48,841 nt of DNA from an uncultured Opitutia bacterium. Lineage in GTDB: Bacteria > Verrucomicrobiota > Verrucomicrobiia > Opitutales > Opitutaceae. A model generated the notes under the pieces. That model saw nothing but the letters and a program-made list of their open reading frames with translations. It was not told the DNA's origin and made no database searches. The translations under genes were made by a program, and so were the position numbers. Every line of letters begins with the position of its first letter. The stretch's first letter is position 1. This document shows, piece by piece, positions 25,944 to 34,044 of the stretch. The stretch is taken from assembly GCA_903859715.1 (NCBI GenBank), contig CAIONS010000018.1:1-48841 (forward strand), written 5' to 3'.

Positions 25944-26894
25944 ATGGGCGAAACGCGGCTGAAAATCTTTTCCGGCAACTCCAACCGCGTGCTCGCGGAG
26001 GAAATCTGCGCCTCCATCGGCATGCCACTGGGCGAGGCCACCGTCACCAGCTTCCCTGACGGCGAGTCCTTCGTGAAGATCAACGAAAACGTCCGCGGCC
26101 AGGACGTGTTCATCATCCAGTCGACCTGCCCGCCGACGAACCATCACCTGATGGAACTGCTCATCATGATCGATGCCTGCCGCCGTGCCTCGGCGCAGCG
26201 GATCACGGCCGTGCTGCCGTTTTACGGCTATGCGCGCCAGGACCGCAAGGACCAGCCCCGCGTGCCCATCACGGCCAAACTGGTGGCCAACCTCCTCGTT
26301 GCGGCCGGGGCGACGCGCATCCTGACGATGGATCTGCACAGCCAGCAGATCCAGGGCTTCTTCGACATCCCTGTGGACCATCTCTTCGCGTCGCCGGTAT
26401 TTTTCGAGTATCTCAGCAAGCAGAAGCGCGACCGGCCGCTGGTCGTCTGCTCGCCCGATGTGGGTGGCATGAAGATGGCCTCGGCCTATGCGGACACCAT
26501 GGGCGCGGCCCTCGCGCTGGTGGCCAAGAAGCGCAAGAGTGCCACGACCGTCGAGGCCATGAATGTCGTCGGCGATGTGAGCGGCTGCGATGTGCTGCTG
26601 GTCGATGACATCACCGAGACGGCGGGCACCCTGACGGCGGCCGCCAAGATCCTGAAGGACAATGGCGCGGCGCGGATCACGGCGGCCGTGAGCCACTGCG
26701 TCCTGAACGATGTCGCCTTGGAGCGGCTGAAATCCGGGCTGATCGACGAATTGATCACGACCAATTCCACGCCCGTCGAGACCCACGGCCTGCCGATCAC
26801 GGTGCTCAGCATTGCGAAGCTGCTCGGCCAGGCGATCGTCCGCATCAATGGCAACGAGAGCGTGACAAGCCTGTTTCGGATCAAGGGCTTTTGA
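25944..26894 (+). CDS. prs: Ribose-phosphate pyrophosphokinase
   Basis: Makes PRPP from ribose 5-phosphate and ATP, for nucleotide, His and Trp synthesis. 316 residues from the ATG at 25944; a GTG at 25935 would add three residues. Signatures: KIFSGNSNRVLAEEI, FPDGESFVKINENVRGQDVF, metal/ATP-binding DLHSQQIQGFFDIP (H132), flexible-loop VAKKRKS, and PRPP-binding LLVDDITETAGTLT (about 218-231). Class I length and motifs. The product feeds pyrE (28.6 kb), which uses PRPP, although the two are not in one operon. Confidence 0.96.
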   Translation: MGETRLKIFSGNSNRVLAEEICASIGMPLGEATVTSFPDGESFVKINENVRGQDVFIIQSTCPPTNHHLMELLIMIDACRRASAQRITAVLPFYGYARQDRKDQPRVPITAKLVANLLVAAGATRILTMDLHSQQIQGFFDIPVDHLFASPVFFEYLSKQKRDRPLVVCSPDVGGMKMASAYADTMGAALALVAKKRKSATTVEAMNVVGDVSGCDVLLVDDITETAGTLTAAAKILKDNGAARITAAVSHCVLNDVALERLKSGLIDELITTNSTPVETHGLPITVLSIAKLLGQAIVRINGNESVTSLFRIKGF

Positions 26895-26909
26895 GGGCGT
26901 CGCCGGTAG

Positions 26910-26929
26910 CCGCCGACGGGAGGAGGCGG
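26910..26929 (+). terminator. Weak hairpin after prs
   Basis: CCGCC (26910-26914) and GGCGG (26925-26929) flank GACGGGAGGA, followed by TTTGGG. Short arms and a minimal T-run make it a weak terminator. It may instead be part of another short repeat family. Confidence 0.35.
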
Positions 26930-26947
26930 TTTGGGATTTGGGTCCGG

Positions 26948-27072
26948 ACGAACTTCGAACGTCCAACATTGAACGTCGAACACCCAACTCGGAGTCGTGC
27001 GGCCGCCACTAACCGAATGTCATTGATCGACCTTCGAAGTTGGATGTTCGAAGTTGAGCGTTCGATGTTCGT
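26948..27072. repeat. Inverted repeat, TTCGAACGTCCAAC 'word' family
   Basis: The left arm at 26948-26985 begins ACGAACTTCGAACGTCCAAC. The right arm ending at 27072 reads, as reverse complement, ACGAACATCGAACGCTCAAC. Both go on with further GAAC/CCAAC words. Arms are imperfect over about 38 bases. It lies between prs and the htrA-type gene. Confidence 0.75.
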
Positions 27073-27144
27073 CTAGCTCGAAGCCTCACGCCGGGGTTGC
27101 TGGCGGGAACTTTTGGACCCACTCTTCGGTCCCTCTTTATCCCC

Positions 27145-28560
27145 ATGAAATCCAAGTCATTCTCCAGCTTGCTCGCGATGATTGCTGCGGTCCCGGTGCT
27201 CGGTCTCGGCCTGATGGCCAAGGAAGGCCCGGCGCTCAAGAAACCGACCCTGCTCTACGACCCCAGTCCTGTGAGCGAAGGCAAATCGCCTGTGGTGGCC
27301 AGCTACGCCGATGTGGTGGAGCCGGTCCAGAAGGCGGTCGTTTCAATTTATTCCAAGAAAACGGTGCGGGAGCGTGTCGCGGTCAATCCCCTCATGCGGC
27401 AGTTTTTTGGCGACCTTCCCGACCAGGAGCGCGAGCACAAGGAGGAAGGCCTGGGCTCGGGCGTCATCATCTCGCCGGACGGTTATATCCTGACGAACAA
27501 CCACGTCGTGGAAGGAGCGGACGAGCTGAAAGTCGGCCTGTCCGATGACCGCGAGTACCTTGCCAAGGTCATCGGTGCCGATCCGAAGACCGATGTGGCG
27601 GTCATCAAGATCGAGGCCGAGAACCTGCCCGTGGTCACGTTGGCCGACAGCGACAAGCTGCGGGTGGGCGATGTGGTGTTCGCGGTGGGTAATCCGCTGG
27701 GGGTCGGCCAGACGGTCACCATGGGCATTGTTTCCGCCAAGGGCCGCAACCAGCTGGGCCTGCTCGACGGCGGTTATGAGAGCTTCATCCAGACCGATGC
27801 CGCGATCAACCTGGGTAATTCCGGCGGTGCGCTGGTTGACGCCCGGGGCCGGCTCGTCGGGATCAACAGCGCCATCATTTCGACTTCGCGGGGCAGCATT
27901 GGCCTCGGTTTCGCGATTCCGATCAATCTCATCTCGTCGGTACTCCAGAGCCTCATCGAAACCGGCACCGTGGCGCGCGGCTATCTCGGGGTAGTGACGC
28001 AAACTTCACCCGCCGAGGATGCCGAAACGCTTGGATTGCCCAAGGGAGTTCGGGCCGTAGTGGTCACCGATGTCACCCCCGACTCCCCCGCGGAAAAGGC
28101 GGGCCTGAAGCGGGGCGATGTGTTCCTTGCCATCAATGGCCAGGCCGTGACCACCGGGGAGGAACTCAGGCTGGTCATCGCCGAGACCATGCCGGGCAAA
28201 AAGGTGAAGCTGGGCATCTTTCGCGACGGCAAGCCGCTGACGGTCGAGGTCTTGCTGACCAAGCTGGACGAGAAGCCCGACGAACTCATCGCTGGGGTGG
28301 ATGTCACGCCGCTCACGGAGGAGATCCGCCTGCGTTTCCGCATTCCCGCGCGGTTCGACGGACTGATGATCCGGGCCGTTGACAAGGAATCGCCCTATGC
28401 CGAGGTGCTGGTGCGGGACGTGTTGATTGTGCAGATCGACCGGGACGACGTCACCGATCTGGCGTCAGCCAAGGCGAAGCTCACCCCGGGCCGGCACATG
28501 CTCTACGTCTATTATCGCGGCGCCCTGCGCGTCGTGCGCATCGAAATCAAGGCTGACTGA
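27145..28560 (+). CDS. HtrA/DegP-type periplasmic serine protease with PDZ domain
   Basis: Envelope quality-control protease. 471 residues from the ATG at 27145, with a signal peptide or anchor (SLLAMIAAVPVLGLGLMA). The catalytic triad is intact: H120 (TNNHVVEGA), D150 (DPKTDVAVIKI) and S226 (NLGNSGGALVD). The trypsin-like domain spans about 50-280. A clear PDZ domain (~285-375) has RGYLGVVTQ and VTPDSPAEKAGLKRGDVFLA. A diverged second PDZ-like region (~385-471) follows. It converges on pyrE across a hairpin. DegP, DegQ and DegS-type roles cannot be separated from sequence alone. Confidence 0.93.
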   Translation: MKSKSFSSLLAMIAAVPVLGLGLMAKEGPALKKPTLLYDPSPVSEGKSPVVASYADVVEPVQKAVVSIYSKKTVRERVAVNPLMRQFFGDLPDQEREHKEEGLGSGVIISPDGYILTNNHVVEGADELKVGLSDDREYLAKVIGADPKTDVAVIKIEAENLPVVTLADSDKLRVGDVVFAVGNPLGVGQTVTMGIVSAKGRNQLGLLDGGYESFIQTDAAINLGNSGGALVDARGRLVGINSAIISTSRGSIGLGFAIPINLISSVLQSLIETGTVARGYLGVVTQTSPAEDAETLGLPKGVRAVVVTDVTPDSPAEKAGLKRGDVFLAINGQAVTTGEELRLVIAETMPGKKVKLGIFRDGKPLTVEVLLTKLDEKPDELIAGVDVTPLTEEIRLRFRIPARFDGLMIRAVDKESPYAEVLVRDVLIVQIDRDDVTDLASAKAKLTPGRHMLYVYYRGALRVVRIEIKAD

Positions 28561-28578
28561 TCAACGCTGCAAGCGACC

Positions 28579-28597
28579 CGGCGCGCTGGGCGCGCCG
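28579..28597. terminator. Bidirectional hairpin between htrA-type gene and pyrE
   Basis: CGGCGCGC-TGG-GCGCGCCG, perfect 8-bp GC arms and 3-base loop, in the 41-bp gap between converging genes. No long T-run on either side. It probably insulates both transcripts. Confidence 0.6.
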
Positions 28598-28601
28598 TGC
28601 C

Positions 28602-29171
28602 TTAGCTTCCCGGTTTTTGCACCGGAATTTTGGCGAGCCACTCGGGCACGGCGTCGGCCGCGTAAGTGGGAAAACTGAGTTCAAGCAGCGAGATCGTGGG
28701 CACGTCAAAGCGCGCCGCACCGGCGCTGCGATCAACGAGCATCGCCACCGCCACGGGGACGCCGCCGGCCTGGCGCACGATCTCGAGGCACTCCAGCACG
28801 CGGCCGCCGCGGGTCACGACGTCCTCGACGATCAGGACCGGCTCGCCAGGTGCGAGGGTGAAGCCGCGCCGCATAACCAGCACGTTGTTTTCCTTCTCCG
28901 CGAAAATATAGCGGGCCTTGGCCTGACGGGCGACCTCCTGGCCAATCACGAGCCCGCCCATGGCCGGGGCAAGCACGGTTGTGAAGGAGTAGCCCTGGAG
29001 TTTTTCGACCAGCAGTTCGGCCAGGCGCTCCACGGCATCCATCCGCTGGCAGACCTGGGCGCATTGGAAGTAATGGCCGCTATGCAGGCCGGAACGCAGC
29101 ACGAAGTGGCCTTCCAGCAGCGCGCGGGTGCGGGTGAAGATGCCGAGGATTTCCGATTGGTCAGAGGCCAT
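28602..29171 (-). CDS. pyrE: Orotate phosphoribosyltransferase
   Basis: Joins orotate and PRPP to OMP in pyrimidine synthesis. 189 residues from the ATG at 29169-29171 (MASDQSEILG); an upstream start at 29198 would add nine residues. Family features: LEGHFVLRSGLHSGHYFQ (substrate entry), LAPAMGGLVIGQEVA, FAEKENNVLVMRRGF (catalytic loop Lys/Arg) and the PRPP-binding VLIVEDVVTRGGR (112-124). Divergently transcribed from the metallo-beta-lactamase-fold gene, sharing a 79-bp intergenic region. Confidence 0.95.
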   Translation of the reverse strand: MASDQSEILGIFTRTRALLEGHFVLRSGLHSGHYFQCAQVCQRMDAVERLAELLVEKLQGYSFTTVLAPAMGGLVIGQEVARQAKARYIFAEKENNVLVMRRGFTLAPGEPVLIVEDVVTRGGRVLECLEIVRQAGGVPVAVAMLVDRSAGAARFDVPTISLLELSFPTYAADAVPEWLAKIPVQKPGS

Positions 29172-29250
29172 GCGCCGACGCTGGGCGTTGCATGGCAAAA
29201 AACAAAAACATTTTGCACCCCGGTCGGCGCCGCCCTACGGTGCCGGCGCT

Positions 29251-30096
29251 GTGCTGAACCTGACCGTACCATTGGAAGATGAACTCGGCGATGTGCTGGA
29301 GAAAGCCATGCGCCAGTCCGGTCTTTCGGAGGAAGGGCTCGCACAGCGCACGGGCATAGCGCCGGCCAAAATCCTCGATGCGATCGATTACCGTTCGGAC
29401 TTGTCGTCGGCCGAACTGCGCCAGCTCGCGGCGGCGCTGGAGCTCAATGAAATCGGCCTGTGCGCCCTCGGTTGCGGACAATATCCGCTGCCGGAGATTT
29501 CGGCCCTGCCGTTCTGTGTTCACGCCCTGCGCATGCCGCATGGGATCGGGTTCGCGAATGCCTACCTGCTGGCGGATTGCGGCGCAACACATGGGATCCT
29601 CTTTGATACCGGTCCGGATATCGGGGCGCTGGAGTCGGTCTGGCCGGATTCGATCAAAAAGGTCGATGCGGTTTTCCTCACGCATGTGGAAGGGGAGCAC
29701 AGCGGCGGGCTCTGCGACGCGGTGGCGCGCTTTGGATTGCCTGCGGCTTATTGCCCCACCGGCGCCAGCGTGCCATGCGGGCAGGTGATGGCGGAAGGCG
29801 AACGGAAGCGTTTTGGGCTGTTTGAGGTCACGGCGTTCAGCACCCCCGGGCATGCATCCTCCCATAACTGCTACCTTGTGACCGCGCCGTCGGCCCAATC
29901 CGGCGGCGCGTTGCTGATCTCAGGGGATTTGATCTTCGCGGGTTCGGCGGGAGGAGGCTACTATTGCCATCGCCAGCTCGCGACCCATCTGAGGCGCGTA
30001 TTGGAAGCGGTTCCAGCCCAGACGGTGATCGCGCCGGGTCACGGGCCGCTGACGACTGCGGGGAACGAGTTGTGCTACAACCCTTTCATTGCCTGA
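29251..30096 (+). CDS. HTH-domain metallo-beta-lactamase-fold protein, altered metal motif
   Basis: 281 residues from the GTG at 29251; the frame is open upstream to 29128 but that overlaps pyrE. An N-terminal helix-turn-helix-like segment (~10-65: LEKAMRQSGLSEEGLAQRTG...LAAALELNE) resembles XRE repressors. The rest is an MBL-fold hydrolase: NAYLLADCGATHGILFDTGP, FLTHVEGEHSGG, STPGHASSHN, ISGDLIF, and APGHGPLTTAG. The usual HxHxDH is THVEGEH, so the second His and the Asp are replaced by Glu, though downstream H/D/H positions remain. This may be a mono-metal or altered hydrolase. Target unknown. Confidence 0.75.
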   Translation: MLNLTVPLEDELGDVLEKAMRQSGLSEEGLAQRTGIAPAKILDAIDYRSDLSSAELRQLAAALELNEIGLCALGCGQYPLPEISALPFCVHALRMPHGIGFANAYLLADCGATHGILFDTGPDIGALESVWPDSIKKVDAVFLTHVEGEHSGGLCDAVARFGLPAAYCPTGASVPCGQVMAEGERKRFGLFEVTAFSTPGHASSHNCYLVTAPSAQSGGALLISGDLIFAGSAGGGYYCHRQLATHLRRVLEAVPAQTVIAPGHGPLTTAGNELCYNPFIA

Positions 30097-30115
30097 GGAC
30101 CTTTAACCCGGTCCT
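30096..30115. terminator. Possible hairpin between MBL-fold gene and tRNA-Pro
   Basis: AGGACC-TTTAACCC-GGTCCT, perfect 6-bp arms, immediately after the stop of the MBL gene and 3' of the minus-strand tRNA. No T-run on either side, so only a weak call. Confidence 0.35.
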
Positions 30116-30120
30116 GAAAA

Positions 30121-30197
<77 letters not shown>

Positions 30198-30280
30198 ATT
30201 ACATTTCCCGGCCGGATGCGGCCGAAAGGAAGGCGGAGAAAAGGCCGTGCGCCCGGCCACTGCAAACAAAATATCTCCGC

Positions 30281-30315
30281 AAAAAAAGGCCCGCGTCCTT
30301 TTGACGGCGGGCCTT
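30281..30315 (-). terminator. Intrinsic terminator of the exbB-tonB-coiled-coil operon
   Basis: On the minus strand AAGGCCCGC (30315-30307), 12-base loop, GCGGGCCTT (30294-30286), then seven T in all through 30281. Strong rho-independent terminator 25 bp past the last gene of the operon and before tRNA-Pro. Confidence 0.92.
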
Positions 30316-30339
30316 GAAAGGATTGAGCTGACGCTGCGG

Positions 30340-30882
30340 TCAGGAAGAGGGCTGGGTCGGCTGCGGCATCATGGGCGCCCGGGTGAGAGAACTGTCCGCC
30401 GCCCGGCGGGAGATCATCTCGACGGTGCGTTGGATCTCCATTTCGGCCGTACGCCGGTCAATTTTGGCGTGCTCGACCAGCTTCGCGAGATCGAAGGCCT
30501 CACGATTCAGCTTTTCCCTGGTGGCGCGCAGAGCGCTCAGCTGAACCTCCATATCGGCTGCCTGCTTGGCGCTGGCGTCGGCTTCGGCGTTGTACTTGTC
30601 CGTCGCGTCCTGAATCTTCTTACCTTCCGCTTCCCACTTGGCGACCTTGTCGGCCTCCTTCTTGGCCTCTTCCGCCATGCGCTCAGCCGAACGTTTCTCT
30701 GCGTCGGCCCGGGCCTTGGCCTCGATGTCGGCCTTGTGGGCATCATCGGCGAGCTTTGCCGCGGCGGCTTGTGCGGCCGCTTCTTTTTCACGCAGGTCGA
30801 TTTTGTTGGCCTCGGCGTAATAGAGCGCGAGGAAGATAGCCAGCATGGTGCTGACTGAAATGACGTACATCCACTTTTTCAT
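30340..30882 (-). CDS. Membrane-anchored coiled-coil protein A (last gene of TonB operon)
   Basis: 180 residues from the ATG at 30880-30882 (MKKWMYVISVSTMLAIFLAL); the open frame extends upstream as a Pro/Arg-rich stretch that is not credible protein. One N-terminal helix (~5-22) anchors it in the inner membrane, with the rest probably periplasmic. Residues ~25-150 are a charged Ala/Lys/Glu coiled coil (REKEAAAQAAAAKLADDA..., MEVQLSALRATREKLNREAF). The tail is Pro/Gln-rich (PMMPQPTQPSS). I do not recognise a family. Organisation matches the adjacent 184-residue protein, so the two are probably paralogues or partners. TolA/TolR-like or spacer functions are conceivable; nothing in the sequence proves one. 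Confidence 0.8.
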   Translation of the reverse strand: MKKWMYVISVSTMLAIFLALYYAEANKIDLREKEAAAQAAAAKLADDAHKADIEAKARADAEKRSAERMAEEAKKEADKVAKWEAEGKKIQDATDKYNAEADASAKQAADMEVQLSALRATREKLNREAFDLAKLVEHAKIDRRTAEMEIQRTVEMISRRAADSSLTRAPMMPQPTQPSS

Positions 30883-30904
30883 GGGAGGATAAAGGGTCGG
30901 CGGG

Positions 30905-31459
30905 TTAAGAGTTCTTCTTGGCGGCCTCAGCGGCCGCGGCGGCCGCGGCGGCCGCCCGGGCGGCGGAGTCAGCAGCGGAAATTTTATCAAGGACGAGTTT
31001 CAGGCTTTTAACGTTCTCATCCGCCTGACGGACGTAAACACGCAGGAAGATCAGTTCATCGGCCGATTTTTTCTTGTCCTCTTCCAGCTTCGCAATGGCG
31101 TCTTTCTCAGTTTTGACGTCCTTTTCCAAGCGGTCGACTTGCTTGGCGAACTTGTCTTGGTCGCGATAAGCTTTCTCCTTCGCATCGACGGCGGCCTGCC
31201 GGGCATCGTGATCGGCCTTGTCCTTGGCTTCCTTGATGGCGCGCTCGGCCTTGCGGTGCTCCTGGGCGATATTGGCTTCCTTGATGGCCTGTTCGTTGTC
31301 CTTGGCCTGCTTCAGGAGCTTGGCGTCTTTCTCCTGTTTGATTTTGAGCGTCTTGGCGGCTTCCGTGGCCTCATAACCAGAACTGAAATTCCAGTAGATG
31401 GCACCGAAAATGATCAGTCCGACGATCGGAGCGAGGAAGTAAACTAAGCTTTTCTTCAT
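30905..31459 (-). CDS. Membrane-anchored coiled-coil protein B
   Basis: 184 residues, ATG at 31457-31459. MKKSLVYFLAPIVGLIIFGA forms an N-terminal membrane helix, then YWNFSSGYEATEAAKTL. Residues ~40-160 are an almost continuous Lys/Glu/Ala/Asp coiled coil (KQVDRLEKDVKTEKDAIAKL). The end is an Ala-rich run (ARAAAAAAAAAEAAKKNS). No family recognised. It is 22 bp upstream of protein A and 23 bp downstream of the TPR gene, so clearly in the operon. The Ala/Lys/Glu-rich helix anchored at the N-terminus is reminiscent of TolA domain II, but no TolA C-terminal domain is present. Confidence 0.8.
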   Translation of the reverse strand: MKKSLVYFLAPIVGLIIFGAIYWNFSSGYEATEAAKTLKIKQEKDAKLLKQAKDNEQAIKEANIAQEHRKAERAIKEAKDKADHDARQAAVDAKEKAYRDQDKFAKQVDRLEKDVKTEKDAIAKLEEDKKKSADELIFLRVYVRQADENVKSLKLVLDKISAADSAARAAAAAAAAAEAAKKNS

Positions 31460-31482
31460 GGTGGTAAGTGGTGCAGAGAAAA

Positions 31483-32877
31483 TTACTGGGTGCGGGTGCC
31501 GGCCTTGAGTTGATCACGTTCCTTGATGGCATCCTCGATGGCCGCTTTCAGGCTGGGCAGATGGGTATCGGTGGAACTCGAAAGTGAAATGGCCTTGTCC
31601 ACGGCGACCAAGGCTTCGTCGAAGCGGCGCAGTTCAAATCCGATATAAGCCAGATAATTGTAGACGGATCCAGGCTTGTCCAAGTGGCCTTTGGCGATGG
31701 CGCTATTCAGGCTGCGAAAAGCCTCTTCCGGTTTATCGAGTGAGTAGTAAATCTGGGCGATCTGGAAATCGAGCTGGCCGGCATGTGGAAACTGGAGCCC
31801 AGCCTCCTTCAAGACGTCGATGGCCTGATAGGATTTGTCGACTTGTTGATAGGATGAAGCGAGGAGCTGCCAGTTGGACTGGGTGGACTCAATCGACCCA
31901 TTCTTCAGGCCGGTATAGAGCAGCTCAGTGGCTTTGCCGAACTGGCCGAGATTGGCGTAAAGGCCGACGAGATTGAAATTATCCTTCGGGCTCTTGGCAA
32001 ATCCCAGCGCCTGGGCACGCTCCGTGGTGAGAATAGCGCGGATATTGTATTCCCGGGCTTTTTCCTCGTCCTTGTCCAGGGCGAGATTCAGGTAGGTGGG
32101 CAGCAGCTGGGACCAATAGTCCTTCTTACCAGGGTATTGCTTGACCAGCAGTTCAAGGATTTCCGCGGCCTTGGCGTAGTTTCCTTCCTGCTGATAGGAG
32201 GCGAGGAGCAGAATGTAAAATGTGTCCTTGGGACGGGGGCTGGAAAGAAGGCCGTTTTCGATCTCGGCGCGGGCCTGCTTGAGCAGAACCGGATCGATTT
32301 TGTTGGGGTTGACCGTGGCCTGATTGTAGAGAATCGAGGCGTAGAGCAGGGCGGCCTCCTGACGCTGGCCGTCAGGGGCGGCCTTGCCCACCTTGCTGTC
32401 GATCCAGCGTTTGATGTAGCCTGAGCACTTGTTGAAATACTGCTGCTGCAAAGCCGGCGATTTCGTCGCCACGGCTTCCTGATAATAAAGCTGAACAAGG
32501 AAATAAATCTTCTCCGCCACTTCCTTTTCATCGAGGTAGCCATAGGCATCCGACAGACGGACGGCAGCCTCCATGGGCTCCAGCGCCTTGCCGTACTCGT
32601 TCTTCTGCATGTAAACGTTGGCCTTGATGCCGGAGACGATCGCGAAGTCGTAACTGGTGGCAGGCACGGATGCCTGAATCTCGCCGAGCAGGGCGAGCGC
32701 TCCATCCCAATCCTTGGCGTCGGTCAGGGGCTTGAGCTTTTCCAGCTCCTGGGAGGTCTTTTCCGCCAGCTGGGGCGTCTCGGCAGCGCGACCAGCGGGC
32801 GCCACGACCAAGGCAAGAGCGAGGAGCAGGGTCAGGCGACCCGGCAGGGAGGATACTTTGGAGAAAAAGTCGGTCAC
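31483..32877 (-). CDS. Secreted TPR-repeat protein of the TonB operon
   Basis: 464 residues, ATG at 32875-32877. A signal peptide (GRLTLLLALALVVAPAGRAA, ~14-33) sends it to the periplasm. The rest is helical with TPR-like repeats: EKLKPLTDAKDWDGALALLG, YGKALEPMEAAVRLSDAYGY, QEGNYAKAAEILELLVKQYP, ANLGQFGKATELLYTGLKNG, SYQAIDVLKEAGLQFP, DKPEEAFRSLNSAIAKGHLD and ELRRFDEALVAVDKAI. It overlies no enzyme domain. It starts 7 bp after the tonB stop. Such TPR proteins beside exbBD-tonB are known in several Gram-negative groups; a scaffold role between TonB and an outer-membrane receptor is inference. Confidence 0.88.
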   Translation of the reverse strand: MTDFFSKVSSLPGRLTLLLALALVVAPAGRAAETPQLAEKTSQELEKLKPLTDAKDWDGALALLGEIQASVPATSYDFAIVSGIKANVYMQKNEYGKALEPMEAAVRLSDAYGYLDEKEVAEKIYFLVQLYYQEAVATKSPALQQQYFNKCSGYIKRWIDSKVGKAAPDGQRQEAALLYASILYNQATVNPNKIDPVLLKQARAEIENGLLSSPRPKDTFYILLLASYQQEGNYAKAAEILELLVKQYPGKKDYWSQLLPTYLNLALDKDEEKAREYNIRAILTTERAQALGFAKSPKDNFNLVGLYANLGQFGKATELLYTGLKNGSIESTQSNWQLLASSYQQVDKSYQAIDVLKEAGLQFPHAGQLDFQIAQIYYSLDKPEEAFRSLNSAIAKGHLDKPGSVYNYLAYIGFELRRFDEALVAVDKAISLSSSTDTHLPSLKAAIEDAIKERDQLKAGTRTQ

Positions 32878-32884
32878 GGTGAAA

Positions 32885-33538
32885 TTAGTCCTCGGTCAAG
32901 GTAAAGACGATGGGCACCTGCATGTGCGTGTTGACCGCACGGCCACTCCGTTTGCCGGGACGGAACTTCCATTTGCTGACCGCTTGGACGGCCGCGGCTT
33001 CGAACTCGCGCTGCGTGGAGCGAGCGGAGTAGGCATTGCGCACATCGCCATTGGTATCGACGATGAAATCGACGACGACCTCTCCGGCGACGCCGGAACG
33101 ACGCATTTCAAAGGGATATTGCGGGTTGGCGCGGAATTTCGCCACCGGGATCTGGTCAAGCTTCGAGATGTCGAACACTTCCATGCCCTTGCCAATGTTG
33201 CGGCCCGCGCCGGCAGGAATCACGATGGCTCCGGCATTGGGCTTGAGATTGTCGGGCGGAGGCGGCTCGACCGGTTGGACGAAGGAGTCCATCTGGACGA
33301 TTTGCGGGACGTCCGCCTGCATCGGAGGAGCAAAATCGATCGGGGTGTCGGGCGTGTCGTCGGATTCCACCTTTTCCGGCTCATCCGGTTCCAGCTTGGG
33401 CATTTCAATCTTGATGACCGTGTCGTCCTCCGTGTGCTTGGCCTTCGCCGGGCCGCCCTTGAGGCTTTCACTCAACCAGACTGCTCCGCCGTGCAAGGCC
33501 AGGGAGACGACAAGACCGATGATTAAATCGCGACGCAT
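32885..33538 (-). CDS. tonB: TonB-family energy transducer
   Basis: 217 residues, ATG at 33536-33538. A short N-terminal anchor (LIIGLVVSLALHGGAVWL) contains the conserved helix histidine of TonB (H16 in LALHGG). An acidic/Pro-rich periplasmic linker (~40-125: PKLEPDEPEKVES, VQPVEPPPPDNLKP) is followed by the C-terminal TonB fold (~135-217), with NPQYPFEMRRSGVAGEVVVD and KWKFRPGKRSG. Transfers the ExbB/ExbD proton-motive-force energy to outer-membrane transporters. It is followed 7 bp later by the TPR gene and preceded by two exbD genes. Confidence 0.93.
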   Translation of the reverse strand: MRRDLIIGLVVSLALHGGAVWLSESLKGGPAKAKHTEDDTVIKIEMPKLEPDEPEKVESDDTPDTPIDFAPPMQADVPQIVQMDSFVQPVEPPPPDNLKPNAGAIVIPAGAGRNIGKGMEVFDISKLDQIPVAKFRANPQYPFEMRRSGVAGEVVVDFIVDTNGDVRNAYSARSTQREFEAAAVQAVSKWKFRPGKRSGRAVNTHMQVPIVFTLTED

Positions 33539-33559
33539 GATGGGTGGGCGCTCGTTGGG

Positions 33560-33988
33560 TTACCGGCCGGTGGTGCGGGTGCGGGTCTCGACCGAGACCT
33601 GCGTGATGCCGGCTTTGCGGACTTCGTCCAAGGCCAAGACCGTGGGGCCGAATTTGGCGCGATCATCGCCTGCGATGAGGACGCGTGGCTGGGCCACCCG
33701 GGTTTTCAAGGTCGCGAGCCGGGGGGCGATTTCGCTGAATTGGATGAGCTCCTTGTTCCAATAGCAGGTGCCCTGGTCGGAGATTTGCAGTGTGACCATG
33801 TCCAGATCCGGCGGCGCGGGATTGGGATTGGGCACCGGGAGGCTGACCGGCACCGAGGCGATCCGGTTCAGGGAGAGCGTAAAGAGCACGAAGGTCGCAA
33901 GCAGGAAGAAGATGACGTCGATCAGGGGAATGATCTCGATACGCGCCTTCTTTTTGCCCTCGTCGACTTTGGAACTGGAACCGGCCAT
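33560..33988 (-). CDS. exbD: ExbD/TolR-type biopolymer transport protein (copy 2)
   Basis: 142 residues, ATG at 33986-33988. The N-terminal cytosolic part (KVDEGKKKARIEIIPL) precedes a single helix with the essential proton-carrying aspartate (PLIDVIFFLLATFVLFTLSL). A periplasmic ExbD domain follows (DMVTLQISDQGTCYWNKEL... VLIAGDDRAKFG... EVRKAGITQVSVET). The first ~47 residues are nearly identical to the other copy, while the periplasmic domains differ considerably. Two different ExbD subunits could form a heteromeric stator around one ExbB pentamer. Confidence 0.93.
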   Translation of the reverse strand: MAGSSSKVDEGKKKARIEIIPLIDVIFFLLATFVLFTLSLNRIASVPVSLPVPNPNPAPPDLDMVTLQISDQGTCYWNKELIQFSEIAPRLATLKTRVAQPRVLIAGDDRAKFGPTVLALDEVRKAGITQVSVETRTRTTGR

Positions 33989-34044
33989 GGTGTGATAAAA
34001 TTAGCGGAAGTGAGGAAGGAGGCGGAAGACCGTCAGCGGGGGGA

